Shown here: piece by piece, positions 14,156-27,500 of the stretch
Layout: the number at the start of each line of letters is the position of its first letter
How positions within the stretch are numbered: the first letter of the stretch is position 1
From: Bugulina stolonifera
Lineage: Eukaryota; Bryozoa; Gymnolaemata; Cheilostomatida; Bugulidae
Assembly (NCBI GenBank): GCA_935421135.1
Contig: OW285196.1
Location: 8,319,501-8,383,500 of the forward strand
DNA length: 64,000 bases
Reading direction: 5' to 3'
The notes under the pieces: generated by a model
Seen by the model: only the letters and a program-made list of their open reading frames with translations
Told to the model about the DNA's origin: nothing
The model's database searches: none
Position numbers and translations under genes: made by a program

Positions 14156-17100
14156 ATGGCTATGCTGGAATCAACTTCGTTCATGGAATCCCCACAAGAT
14201 CATACCAGCCTGGAGCCGGTTGGGCGAGGGGAGACTATTCCAGAAGGCTGTATCTGTGAGAGGGGACAGCATACTATATTCTGCGAGATGTGTGGCTATA
14301 CATTTAAAGGGAGAGTAACCAAGACATGTCCAAATCATGAAGGGGTAAGTAAAAACGTCAACATAAATTGTAGCTCTGTCACCAGTTTTCTAAATTATAT
14401 GATTACAGATGTTTGCCTGTAGTTCAGCTGTATATTATAATTCCATAGCTACAATTTTATAAATAGGCTTACTCTGCAGAGGTTCCTATTGGAGCACATT
14501 GGAGCAGGACCATGTATTTAAATTAAATACAAAGGCCTACACTGTGTGCTACTACATATACAAGTATTCATTCTTGTGTGCATGTTGGGTATTATCTAGT
14601 TTATCTACCTATGTACACTACATGTACATGTAAATGTAAGCTTTCTAGTGCCTTCCTATACTCCCACATTTATCTGGTTACAGGTGTTGCATCTCATGGA
14701 CATATCCTGCTGTCCAGAGTGTAGATCTGGGAAGCTGAAGGAGGTATAAACTATACCACTGACCACAGGCTATATACGGTATTCACAGATGGGATAACTC
14801 CAAAGTATAAGTTCCATATGGAGCTCTATAACTCCAAAGTATAAGTTCCATATGGAGCTCTGAAACATACATGTACAGTAACCATACATCTAGTCGTAGT
14901 AGTAGTATCAAGGCTCATTCATAGGCCTGCTATTATACCAGTGATATTATATTGGTTTTATTTTTTAATTAAAAAATGTTAATTCTATTTACATCTCAAT
15001 TGTGGCCAGATGCTTCGCTCATGATATCTATTAATATTCTGGTAGTGGACACCTACATAGTACTGTATACATAGTGCTTTACTTGCATAGTACTGTACCT
15101 ACATAGTACCGTACCTACATAGTGCTGTACTTGCATAGTACCATGCCTACATAGTACTGTACCTACATAGTACCGTACCTACATAGTGCTGTACTTACAT
15201 AGTAATGTACCTACATAGTGCCGTACCTGCATAGTGCTGTACTTGCATAGTACTGTACCTACATAGTACTGTACCAACATAGTACCGTACCTACATAGTA
15301 CTGTAGCCTACCTACATAGTACCATAATTGTCTACATTATAATATGTTATACAAGTCATGTATCTAGTCATATTTTTGTTCTGCTGTTTTATTTTGTTTA
15401 TTTTCTCATGACAATAAAGTCAGTATCACTGGATATCGCACCATATTTAACTGCTGTGAACAACACATAGGCGTAATTGTTGTTTTTGACCTCCCATAGA
15501 AAATAATCAACCACTTATTAGTACAAGTGATTACAGATGGGAGCAGACAAACTTCACATTATAAATTTCTGTGCATAAGCCATCAATATTCATTGACTAT
15601 GCTGTATCCCCCCCCCCCCCCCCCCCCGCCGTCAACCCTCCTATCAAGCTGCGGTGGAGTGAAATCAACTACCAGTTGTTACCCACAAAATCAAAAGTAC
15701 AGTCACAGTCTTGAAGCAGCACCTATTCTATAGTCTCTATACTCATAGTTTTTTCCCAATCACAGTTTTTCCCCAACTACCCCTTAGATAAACACCTCTT
15801 TGTCTGCCAACTGGGCTCTGCTATTGGGCAGCACGCGAAGCCCTCATCTTATTTTTTACATAATTTCCTATCTTAATGATTGCTTAACGATCAAATAATA
15901 TAATCAAATCTTTTGTATATGGTGTAGTCTCTAAGTAGAACAATATATAATAATATGTGATTATTTAGAAGTTCGTTCCACATTCATGAATATTGCCTGA
16001 TTGAGATTTCAACTCATGGGCACCAATAAGCTATTGGTCATAATTAGAAGTTGTCCTCTCCTAATCTATCTTCCTTAATTGGGCGAGGACAACTTCTAAT
16101 TATGCTCAATAGCTTATTAGTGCCCATGTTTCAACTGCTACTCCTAATCCTCTAACACAGTGGACTAATGTGTTCATTGTACATGAGAGTTATCCTCTCT
16201 TTTAGCAGTACCTACATGTATATAATATTTTTTTTATGCAGCAAACAGTGTGTCATCTTGATTATGAGAGTTATGTTCATTTACATGTATATTATAATAT
16301 GTAGGTGAAAAACCAAAAACGTTATTCTATGATGGTGATACATGTAGATGACAAACTCATTAGAATATTCTGGTGAAAGAAATTCAATTCAATCTATAGT
16401 ACTGCAGTCACTTGAGAAGGCAGTATAGCAGTTGGAACTTTGGATAGTTAAACAGCTTGATTTCGCCATTAGCTCTTATATTATACTGGACTTGGTCACA
16501 ATAACAACTGGGAAGCACCACTAGAGTTATGTAGAACCTATTTGATACGGATTTAGAATGTAAACGCTCTGTGCAGCAAGCCTTGCCAAGTCTCCCTGAT
16601 TCTGCAGGAGATCCCCCTGATTCTTAACTCAAAGTTTGGAACCCCACCCAAAAAGGACACCTCCAACACTAATGTGAAATCCCCCACATTATTTTCATCA
16701 GTGGAACTTGGCATGCATCTGCTGTATAATCAAATTTTATGCAATCATTACAAAATTATACAATGTAGCTTGAAAACAATGCAAGATATACAATGGAGCA
16801 TGCAGTCATTTTGCGGAATTATTTTAAGAATTTAACAATGTAGTCAACAATCATTAGAGACCAAGTAGTATTCTAAGTACATACAAATGTAGATATTGTG
16901 GTGATGTACAAGTTTGGATTGTAACATGTCAAACTAAAAAAAGGTAAGATTTATTACAAAAATGAATAGCATACATGATATTCGGAAGCTTCCTGTTAGT
17001 GTAATGTGTCTGTGTACATCCTTTCTACATGCTTGGTATCCAGAGTAGTTGTATCTGGAATGATAACTCCAAAACAGAACATTCAGATAAAGTAAGTTTC

Positions 17101-19234
17101 ATATACATGTACTGTCAGTGATGTTCATTAATCTATGAAACTATGAACCAACGGTGGTTTAAAAGGGTCCAAAGATTAAGGAGCATCACTGTAGTATTGT
17201 TTATTATACACAGTAGACTGCACAGGCACATGTACTTAAACCATTTTTGGATTTCACTGACAACACAAGCTCATTGGTAGAATCTTTTACATCTTTTAAA
17301 TTGACTGTGTTGAGGTGTGTTAGGTTGACTCAGTAGGTATAATAGAGACTGTGAGTTCAATTTCAATATGCCCGGCTCTAGCAAAAACGTCTCTATGCAA
17401 GCATTTCACCCTGTGTACATGTACTGATGAATTCATTTAGAAAGACTCGAAATTCTCTGGAGTTTTCTGGACCTAGAGCTGGGCTTACGCCTTACTTAGA
17501 GTATAATACGAGCACATATAGCACATATATAATAATAGGCATTGGAACTAGTGCTCACTAATAGTTGAGTACTAAATGCCACCTTGCTAAAGCATGTTTT
17601 ATATTTAAAACAGAAAGCAAAAGATGGAACCATCAGCACCTCCTCCTCCCTATTCTCAGCAATCATCCAACTCGCTGTCCAAATCTACTCACAAAGTTTC
17701 GCCACCAGGTAGGTTACTTTATTATGGTTTAGACCTCACTATTACACTGGGTTTCAATTCAACCAAAGTGCATGGAAAAATTATTTTGATCAGCCTCTTG
17801 TGAGTTTAAGTGCATGCAGTAAGCATTAGAGTATGAAAACTTATGTACAAAATTGCCAAACAAACATAAATACATTGAATATGAGTATGTTAGCTGATGA
17901 TAATACTATTAGTCATGTACCATGATATATAATTATGTTATTGCTATGGGGGTATGGGTGTTATTGTAGATTCTTATTGTGTCTATGTAGTACATGTATG
18001 TATAAAGCATTATGTATAATAATTTATGTACTACAGTGTATATAAATGTATAATGTATAGCGTTTAATAGATTCATATGAGAGTTGTGTATGCATGAATA
18101 AATATAATATGTGTACATGTATAATACCTACGTACACACATTGTATTATTTTTATATATTATAATGTAAGGAACTAAATATACATGTAGAGTAAGAGCAG
18201 CTGTTTCAATCAAATAATTATTACAGCTCCAGGCTCTCGCCACCCTGTATATAATCAACAACAACTTGTTGGACATGGTCAACCACCTGGAAATTATGAA
18301 CAACCACCTACTGCATATGGCCAAAAACCTGCAGTCAATGGACAACCACATCATGTAACTGGGCAACCACCAAATAATTATGGACACCAACCCTCGGGAT
18401 ATGGACAGCCACCTGCATATTATAGACAGCCACCTGCAGGTTATGCACAACTGCCTACGACCTATGGACAACCACCTGCAAGTTATGCACAGCCACCTAC
18501 AACTTATGGACAACCACCTGCAGGTTATGGGCAACCACATACTGGGTATGGACAACCATCTGTAGGATATGGGCAACCACCTACCAGTTATGGACAACCT
18601 TCACATGGTTATGGACAACCTTCACCTGCTGGATATGGTCAACCACCTTATGGGTATCCTCCAGGGCAACCAGCATACGGTCAACAACCATATGGATCAC
18701 ATATCCCACCATATGTACCACCTCCTCCACCTCCTCATGGTTACCCAGGAAGTTACCATCCTGGTTACGGTGGTGGATATCAACAACGACAGTCTCAGGG
18801 GATAACGACCAACACCATGCTAGGTGAGTGTATTCTGAACTTTAGAGACAATATCAGCACTAATTTATAGCGATGCATGAACTTTGATATTACGGAGTTA
18901 TACTCTCTAAAAGAGATGACAACTCTGCAATACGTTACAACAAATTACTAAGGAGTTGATAGTCAACAAACTATGTATGCATATTCATCTACTGCATGCA
19001 GGTGTGTAACAGATAAACTGATGTTCTAACTGTAGGCCTATTGTAAGCCTGTATACAAATTAATAGTATTTAGTGACAAGCACTGGACATATTGCAACGA
19101 GAGGGAGTTATCCTCTCTCACATCAAAATTCATCAAGGAGGAAAACTACTGACGATATTTACTTTGTAGCTGGTGCTGGTGGTTTGCTAGCTGGAGCTGT
19201 ACTTGGAGACATCATGGATGTGGATATATTCTAG
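14156..19234 (+). CDS. Cys-rich / YGQPP-repeat / glycine-tail protein, paralog A
   Basis: Five exons: 14156-14344, 14684-14743, 17618-17708, 18227-18823, 19170-19234 (1002 nt, 333 aa); all junctions keep phase. Residues 30-80 form a compact Cys/His module (C32, C34, C43, C46, C58, H61, C72, C73, C76; core [12 protein letters not shown]), probably zinc-binding. Exon 3 supplies a PPPPYS stretch, a possible WW-domain ligand. Exon 4 (about 115-313) is low complexity with repeated [12 protein letters not shown] units, then a conserved [17 protein letters not shown] block. Exon 5 encodes [21 protein letters not shown], a hydrophobic glycine-zipper-like tail. No signal peptide is visible. I do not recognise a named orthologue; possible roles are condensate scaffold or membrane-associated adaptor, both inference. 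The exact ATG is uncertain (14156 or 14183), and the exon 3 acceptor could be 6 bp later. The duplicate is at 21585-28831. Confidence 0.85.
14794..14861. repeat. Perfect 34-bp tandem duplication
   Basis: Two identical adjacent 34-bp units (ATAACTCCAAAG...GGAGCTCT) in intron 2 of paralog A, directly after the donor region. This is a recent tandem duplication. Confidence 0.9.
15051..15325. repeat. 16-bp minisatellite
   Basis: About 17 imperfect copies of ACCTACATAGTACTGT and variants (GTACTTGCATAG, GTACCGTACC). It lies in intron 2 of paralog A. Confidence 0.9.
15608..15627. repeat. Poly-C tract (20 C)
   Basis: An uninterrupted run of twenty cytosines in intron 2 of paralog A. It is likely polymorphic and error-prone in sequencing. 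It could form i-motif/G-quadruplex structures. Confidence 0.9.
16015..16128. repeat. Long hairpin, 44-bp stem, 26-nt loop
   Basis: The left arm 16015-16058 pairs with 16085-16128 with only a few mismatches (ends CATGGGCAC / GTGCCCATG; loop side GTTGTCCTC / GAGGACAAC). It lies in intron 2 of paralog A. It could be a MITE or a precursor-like RNA hairpin; no flanking duplication could be fixed. Confidence 0.85.
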
Positions 19235-19660
19235 AATGACTCCATTATAGAAAGAATACTCAAATCCATATCAATAGACAGAAAGAACTAACAATTATTT
19301 TGTTACTACATTGTGCACGTCGTATCTAAACTTTTCACACTGCAAACAATTGAAGTAAGATAAATACATGTATAAAAAATGAGTTAAATATAAAAAATTG
19401 GAATTAATTCATGCTTGTACATACATAGTAAGTCTCTCTCTCCCCTCTCTCTTTCCCCGAAGCTACATTGGTTCAATGGTCTACCACCCAGTACGTTGTC
19501 ACTAGTCTTGTGCTATTGATATGATGTCACAGTTTGCTAGTTTACCACCAATCAACATTATTATGTATTGGTTCATCATGGGAAACTAAGGAACTTTGTG
19601 TTGTCCTGCTTGCTGAAAGCTGAATTTCATATAACCTACATGTAATCCCTCTGAGATCTG

Positions 19661-19666
19661 AATAAA
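19661..19666 (+). promoter_or_regulatory. Poly(A) signal of paralog A
   Basis: AATAAA about 430 bp after the stop codon at 19234. It is the nearest canonical signal I see. Confidence 0.5.
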
Positions 19667-21584
19667 AGCCAAATGATTTATTGTTTTTCAAAAGTTAACA
19701 GGACTGAAGCCTGAAGGCAACATATAACTGACAAAGTACTTGTTTCTATATTATTTCACTTAAAATATTTTCCAGCTACCCTGCTTCCCTTTCTTCTTAG
19801 TGTCTAATATCAGTATTATAGTATGTAATACAATGTACTAATTTACTAGAGCTAGCGGACACAACTAATTTATTAGTGTTAGTGTTATAAAATACGAATG
19901 TACATGTATTTGATAGAAGACAAAACTCCCTACATTTTTCAATAATGCAGGCAGCTGCAACAGAATCCCAAGTAATAATAAGTTTACCCTTAAACATTTG
20001 AACACATAATTTACGTACATGGGTTACCAAGATGACCACAATAGTAGAACTTTTAGTCGCAAACGTGGCAGAGCACTGGAAGTTGGTTGTTCTACAAGTA
20101 TTTATTTATTTATAATTGCTATTGCAATCCATGTATCAGCTAGATAAAATTGGATTGTTACAATGAAGAAACAGAGTAAAATAATACATCATGATGTGTT
20201 AAGAGCGGACATGTAGTGTATGAAAAAGCTCTTCAGGCATCTCCGTGTTCTGCATTTAGGTGGGCGGTATACAGTGTTTAGTCGAGAGGACGCCCTAGCT
20301 GGATTTAAAACAATACGACTAAATTTGACTAGATTTCGCTCCCCGGGGAAAACGCACAACATAATCAAGAGCAAATACATGGATCACAACAAACTGACCT
20401 CAGCAAACTAAACATCTGGTAATGAACACCCTGAGACCACTTGCATATATATATATTCACTCGATTCTAAGGTACATGCAAAACAAAACTCTTAGTGAAT
20501 ATGATTAAATAAAGGTCATGCTACAACATGTTGCATGAAAAATATACACAACACAAATATTTTAAAATGCTTGAGAATAATTTAGAGCAAGATATACTAA
20601 AAGACCTAGGCCACCTGTCCAGTATGTACTTTTACTGTGCTAGGCGATATTACGTCCAGTAGAGACCCCGGGTTCAAACTCCAGTCAGGGACTGGTATTT
20701 TCATAGATGTGAAACAAATCTCTGACTGCTCAGAAGACAAATTTCTTGCATAAAAATTATAATATTGAAATATTTATTACTAGATTTTTTCAGCAATCAT
20801 CAATCTACATATTTTCAGGTAATCATAGTTTACAACGATTCAATTTTAGAGTTACATTTTCCATAACGTGTTTACACATGCATTTATATTTATACTTTAA
20901 GCTGTGCTACATACATGTACATTTAAACCTGAATATCCTAATATTTATTGAACAATTTAAAGTTTTATTCCTCACTAATTAATACTACACTTTATAGTCA
21001 GTACAAAGCTTGTTCACTAAATCCTCTACTGATCCTTCTGCTATCCTTTGTGCTTTACATAAAGTCTTGGGGGAAAGAGGCACTTAAATTTAGCTGCTTT
21101 GAGGAAAGAAACAGCATCTCAAATATTATTCTCACCAGTAGGTTGGATTCTAGTACAGTAAGTTACGTATATTATATATATTATTATATATCATTTAGTT
21201 CTATACTATATTGCATAGAATTCTTTGATTGCTAGAAATAACTTCGTAGAAAATAAATGAAGTGCATAATGATAATTATATTGTAATATATTATTTGATG
21301 CCTGCCATAAATATCAGAAAGAGACAACGTTGTTTGAATAACTTCTGTTTCGCTGCGCTGTAGACTGATAGAGAAGAAGTAGAACACAATTTCTTTTGCA
21401 TGGTTATTATTGATAAACACTCATGTTCCTTTGGACTTAAATGTCGGCCCTACATTTTAGGATTTTTGCATTGTGCAAAAACCAGTTGTTAGCCAGCTTG
21501 TGTAGACTTCATAATTCTGGCTGGGCTATCACCATAGTGTAACTCCCAATAGTTTGATTATTTCAAGAAACAATAGACCATATC
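19667..21584. other. Spacer between the two tandem paralogs
   Basis: No supported coding exon. 20180-20420 is less AT-rich and open in two frames (about 63 codons each) but has no recognisable domain; it may be a 5' UTR exon or promoter of paralog B, or chance. 20660-20690 contains a pol III B-box-like GGTTCAAACTCC without a convincing A box. A weak acceptor (TTATTTCAAG) lies shortly before the paralog B start codon. Confidence 0.4.
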
Positions 21585-24500
21585 ATGGCAGAACCAAGTT
21601 CAATGCTCATGAATGTGACAGCCAGACCAATCAGTATGTTGGAAGACTGTATTTGCGGCAGAAGAGAAAAATACATATTCTGTGAGATGTGTGGATTTAC
21701 CTTCAAAGGAAGAATAGGCAAAAAATGCCCTCAGCATGAAGGAGTGAGTAGGACAAAAACCCTAATTTTATTGAGGAACCTCGTACTTCTATGATTAGAC
21801 TAGTCCTGTTTTCTTTTGTTTTCACAGTCGTCAACTAACCAAAAACGAATTAGTCATACACACAAATAATACTGTATGTCTCTGTTTAGCCCCTTTCTAA
21901 TGAATGCATAACATGGGTCACGGTGAAATGTGGAGATCTATTTTGATGCCGGTGGCTCAGAATCCAATAACAATAATATATTATTACACCAGGTTACCAT
22001 GTCTGTTTACAGGTGTTCCATCTCATGGACATTACCTGCTGTCCAGAGTGCAGATCTGGAAAGCTGAAGGAGGTGTAGGCTTACCTAAAGGCCACAGGCT
22101 ATTCATTATTCAGTTGATTGGACAACTCCAAGTAAAATGGAACTCAGTAGAATACAATTCTCATGCTAAGCCTATGTTTATTAGTAGCTGCTGTGTTAGA
22201 AAGGTCTAGTCATAGTAAACTATTTTTATATTTTGGGGCCTTGACCTGGAGTATGGAATATTTTGGTAGTTTATCTAAAATACATGGAGTGTGCTTCATT
22301 TTAGTCTCTTCTACACTATTTCAGTAATATAAGTAGCCTATATTTTTATTCCTGAGTAAAATACTACATGTATAATAGTTTGCAATGTATATGCAATTGC
22401 ATTCATATTTAAACTATTTATTATATCACAGTCTTGTATATTTTCTTAACAGTATAATAACTCTATCAATAAAATAAAAGAGGCTCCAGCTTTAAGCTAC
22501 AACAGTATTAAAATATTATTATATTAAAATACATAGTTAAAGCAGATTTTATGTTGTAACACACAACTATTATTATACATGTACATGTTCAGCTGCCTGG
22601 TTTTACATGCTGTAGGTATATGGAACCTTCATTGAATTAAATTAGGTATTGATATTGTAAATTATTGCTATGATTGGGGATGAAGTAGTTGCCAGCTGCA
22701 AGTAAATGGTAACAATTACTTTCCAGTGGTTATAGATGCATTGGCAAAGATACAAGATACATGCTAACTACCTATGCCAACCTACGTGCATATGCATATT
22801 ATAGAACAACAAAATTATAATAGAAACTACTAGATGGAGTGATTAATATGAGGCATAGATTTAAGGCTATATTGTACATATGTAAGGATATACAAAATGA
22901 TACAAAATATGTTATTCTCATATTTCCTCACTATCTGTCTGCTCATAACAACATTTGCAATGTAGTTAATTAATAGTACCATTCTATGGACAGACAAATA
23001 TTAAGCAGAGCAAACTCCCTCAGACAGGAAAAACATTCTATCCAATATCATGTGCGATGACAAATCTTATCAACTACTATAATCACAAGAAGAGTAAAAA
23101 GTTCTATTTTTAACAATGTGTGTTATATTGTTGAAGTAAGCTTTGGATTGTTAGTATTAGGGTGATACATGTATCAACATACAACAATAGAATAAAAGTA
23201 ATTCTAATAATTATTTTAAAGTGCAAACACGACCACTGCTCAGATCTAACATGAGAAACAACAGAGATACAAACATGAAGTGAACAGGTAAGCTTAGAAT
23301 CCAGTGTAAAATTGGGCAGAGAAAAACAAAGTTAAAGTAATGCATTTTAAACATACAACTATCATAATACAATACATAATTTACAATTGTATCTTCTTTT
23401 GTAATATTGTTATCATATTTTGTAATATTTTTGTTGCAAGGAATATTATTCGTAAACTTCCACCAATCATGTTCACAACTGAGAAATTACCTTATCCCTG
23501 ACAGGAGTTGGAACTCGAGGCCTCTATGGCATCTAATTGCCTAGCACAATGAACACATAGACAATTAGATATAATATAATAATATTATATTATATAAAAT
23601 AATGAATAACTATGTATTGTCAATAAGATTAGGATTATTATGCCCATTCTTACATAGAAGTTATTTTTTCATGGCAAAGGCGCATATTGGTTCAGTGTGA
23701 TGGGTTGTGCTCACCCCACGGTTAGTAGACAGCCTGAAGATGTTGCTGCAGGAAGAGCAGTTCAGCAGTATCCCACTCACCAGATGTCGGCACTTCACCA
23801 TACTCCTCTACCGCAGCGACAACCATCAGCGAACCATGCTCATCTACCGCAACGACAACCATCGCTAAACTATGGTCTTTCACCTTCTAACCAGCATCCT
23901 TCAAAGCAGCACTTTGGACCAGTAGATGATCACTTAGGCAAACCTCCACCTTATTCTCCACACCCACTACAATCACACTCTAAATCAACAAACTCAGGCT
24001 ATTCTCCAGGTTGGTGCTAATAAATACATGTATGTACTTGTTGTAATTCTTTACAATATACGTAACTGTGCAAGCACTGGTCAGATGCTAAGATATTTTG
24101 TGAAGGGGTTGAAACAGGAAATGATAGATTGTACTCAAAGTACACATGTACATTACCTGTGCTTACTCTGTCCTTCTAAATAAAATAAAAAGTCTAATGG
24201 GTATAATATTTGAAACGCAAGATGAGTTGACAATTAGTGTAATGCCTTTATCATAGAGGGATAAAAATATAATAGTGCAAGAAAATACCGACGTTGCTAT
24301 GCCTCTATGTTTGCATGCTTTTCTCAAATTAAATTGCAATTTTCTCAGAATAACCTTCATGGTAAACTGAAGCGCACCGTGGCTATGTTACTAATTGTCC
24401 TGCTTGTTAGATCTAAAGTAAATCTTATAGAGGGAAACTCTTTTCAACTAATGGTTAAACAAGGTCATTCACGTTGGTTTTTACATAGCAGGTTAATTTT

Positions 24501-27500
24501 GTAAATTTACTTGTTCTCTCTCTTCCTTAACATGTAGCTCCTAGATCTGAACAACTAACTAACGCTAGTAGCGACCAACTGCCAGCCAGTTACGGGCAAC
24601 CACCTGATGGACATGGCAAACAACCTGCTGGGTACAAGCAACCAACTGATGGACATAGTCAACCACCCGCTGGATACGGACAACCACCTGATGGTTATGG
24701 GCAATCATCTGTAGGGCACGAACAACCATCAGATGGGTATGGACAACCAACCGCTGGGTATGGACAACCAACCGCTGGGTATGAACAACCAACCGCTGGG
24801 TATGGACAACCAACCACTGGGTATGGACAACCAACCGCTGGGTATGGACAACCACCCACTGGGTATGGACAACCACCTGCTGGGTATGGACAACCACCTG
24901 CTGGCTATGGACAACCACCTGCTGGGTATGGTCAGCCACCTGCTGGGTATGGACAATCACATGCAGGATACAGTCAACCACCTTATGGATATCCTTCAGG
25001 GCAACCAGCATATGGTCAACAACCATATGGATCACATATCCCACCATATGTACCACCTCCTCCACCTCCTCATGGCTACCCAGGAAGTTACCACCCTGGT
25101 TACGGTGGTGGATATCCACAACAGTCTCAGGGGATATCTACCAACACCATGCTAGGTATGTGAATTTTACATCACACTATTTATTTCACTCTACAATCTT
25201 GTATCCCTGGTTGTCACACTCTCATCAGGGCCATTCCATGGGGACTGATCAAATTTGCGTGCTGGCCCGACTCAGATTCTTTTGAAAACTTGCAGGTAGA
25301 AAGAGCACCCTTGAATTAGTGGGAAACCACCAATTCTTTTTCTATTTGACTCCTTTGGTTCCCGCAGCAGCTCGTTGAAAAGTGGGAAAATGTGGTGGGG
25401 ACAACTCCGAACGAACTTTTTTGAAATTCCTGAACATTCAAATTATTACTGTGGCCACTGTATGATACTTAGAGCTGTAATTTTCGTTACATAGATACTT
25501 TCATATACGTGCTTCAGTTTCACTACTCATTCAAGCCTGTATGGTCAACATATTGAGGGTCAGAGGTCACTGAAAACACCTCTCGGAGCTAGTTTGACCC
25601 AAATTCACTGAAAATCGACCAAATAAACACTGCTGGATTTGATGAAAAGAAGGTTGATATAGAATAACTAAGGATTAGAGGTGTTTAACACAAGAATAAA
25701 TGAATTTTTGAGAACAAAAAAAACTCTCCAAAATGAACTGTATGGCGACAGCGGTTCATATTCAACATGGCCGTCGTCCGAGTTGGCGTTTTGGGGCGTT
25801 ATTCAAGGCTAAATCTACTAAACTTAGTAGTGAAAATTAATGGTGAAAATGCTGCTATATATACAATTCACACCTGTAGATTCCATTTCTGCAATAAAAA
25901 CTTTGTCTTTTTGGGGTCTAAAAGGCTGAATTCTCAGATTCAATTTTTACATACATTCGCTATAATATAGTGACTATATCGCCAATGCAGTTAATTGGCT
26001 ATGGCCATAAAGGTCAGTTAAGACTTAATTTAAGGTGCAATTTGAGACTTGGCCTGGTTATGCAACCTACTTTGTGAAGAAAAATGGGTGAAATCCGTTT
26101 TACTAGCCTAAACATGCAGTTTTGTTAACTTTGCCATTACTCTTCCTTTCACACTTTGTTAAATGAGGCAGAATAGCTAAGCTAAGCTGTATTTCCAGGT
26201 CAGACTTGACCAAGTATTGTTTAATGAAAAGAAAGGGGAAGAAGATGGAGCTCCATAGAACTAAGGCTTCTTTAATCAGTGGGTGAGGTGGTGTTTTAGC
26301 TCGGGATTTTTTTTATGGTCACCATTAGTTATCAGATTCTAATCAAAAATATACACCCATAATTGTAGCGACAGCCCACAAACAATAGTTTTGACAAACT
26401 TACATAATAATTATATACATGTACATGTATTTAGCTTACAATTAAACCAGTCTTTACTAATTAGCTTCAAAAATATTTTTTGTTCATGATATGTGAATAG
26501 TTCCTTTTCCGGTGTATAAGTGTTGTACAGTATTTATTAGAAGAGATTGAATTTCAGCAGTCCATAGTATAACAATTATTATGGCCAGGTCAATATGGTT
26601 GTCTGCACTTAGAAAGGTAAGATATGCTCTTCTTTTATTCACTGAGCGTAATTTTTTTCAGATAAGTGGTTTTGTCTTTCGAAGGGTCAAAACTATCTCA
26701 ATTGAAAATCAAGTTGTCGTTATAAGGAATGGTAAATTTGGCGAGGTGATGCTAGCAAGTACATTAAACATTATTACCTTTGGAAACAAGCAAACACTTG
26801 TAACATAATTTCAACTAAACCAAGTCTCACAAAACCATATTCATATTTTTGATTACTCCGTTGATTAAAAGTTAATGCATGTCGCACCACTTACCTTAGT
26901 TGTGGTCCTTTATATAGGACCAAAAAGATATTTTTGAAGCTAATTAGCAAACACCGGTTTAATTGTCAGCTACATGTAAATATATATAAAAATTGTTAAA
27001 AGTTTTTGTTCGAGGGCTGTGGCTATAGTTATGCATGTACATGTACATGTATACATTTGATTAGAATTTGATAACTAATGGTGACCCCAAAATTTGTCTT
27101 GAGCTAGTTTAAACAACCTTTAACTCCTCAGCCTTACCCACTGATTAAAGGTGCCTTAGTTCCATGGAGCATCACTTTCTTCACCTTCTTTTTCACTAAA
27201 CAATACTTGGTATAAGTCACACCTTGAAATACTGCTTAGATTAGCTATCTTACCTCATTTAACAAGCGTGTGAAAGGACGAGTCATGGTAAAGTTACCAA
27301 AACTGCATGTTTGCGCTATTAAAAAGGATTTCACCCATTTTTCTTCCCCAATAAGGTTGTATAACCAGGCCAAGTTGCAAATTGTACCTCAAATTAAGTA
27401 TTGATTGACTTCTATGGCCATAGCCAATTAACTGCATTGGCGATATAGTCACTAAATTATAGCGAATATATGTAAAAATTGAATCTGAGAATTCAGCCTT

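Noticed and set aside
17310..17400. tRNA-like A/B boxes (also near 20650 and 48470)
   Set aside because: B-box-like GGTTCAA words are present, but no cloverleaf or convincing A box could be drawn; no genuine tRNA gene was found in the window.
18073..18597. Long minus-strand open frame opposite the YGQPP exon of paralog A
   Set aside because: It is the antisense of a low-complexity repeat; a repetitive RWLSI-type peptide is expected from the base composition and there are no splice signals for it.
20220..20411. 63-codon plus-strand frame in a less AT-rich patch
   Set aside because: No recognisable domain and the opposite strand is equally open; could at best be a UTR exon.
24565..25155. Open frames of 75-184 codons on the minus strand and an alternative plus frame over the paralog B repeat exon
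   Set aside because: Shadows of the 24-nt-type repeat; the GYGQPP frame is the one continued by flanking exons.
26581..26808. 75-codon frame in the centre of the giant inverted repeat
   Set aside because: Too short for a transposase and no recognisable motif.
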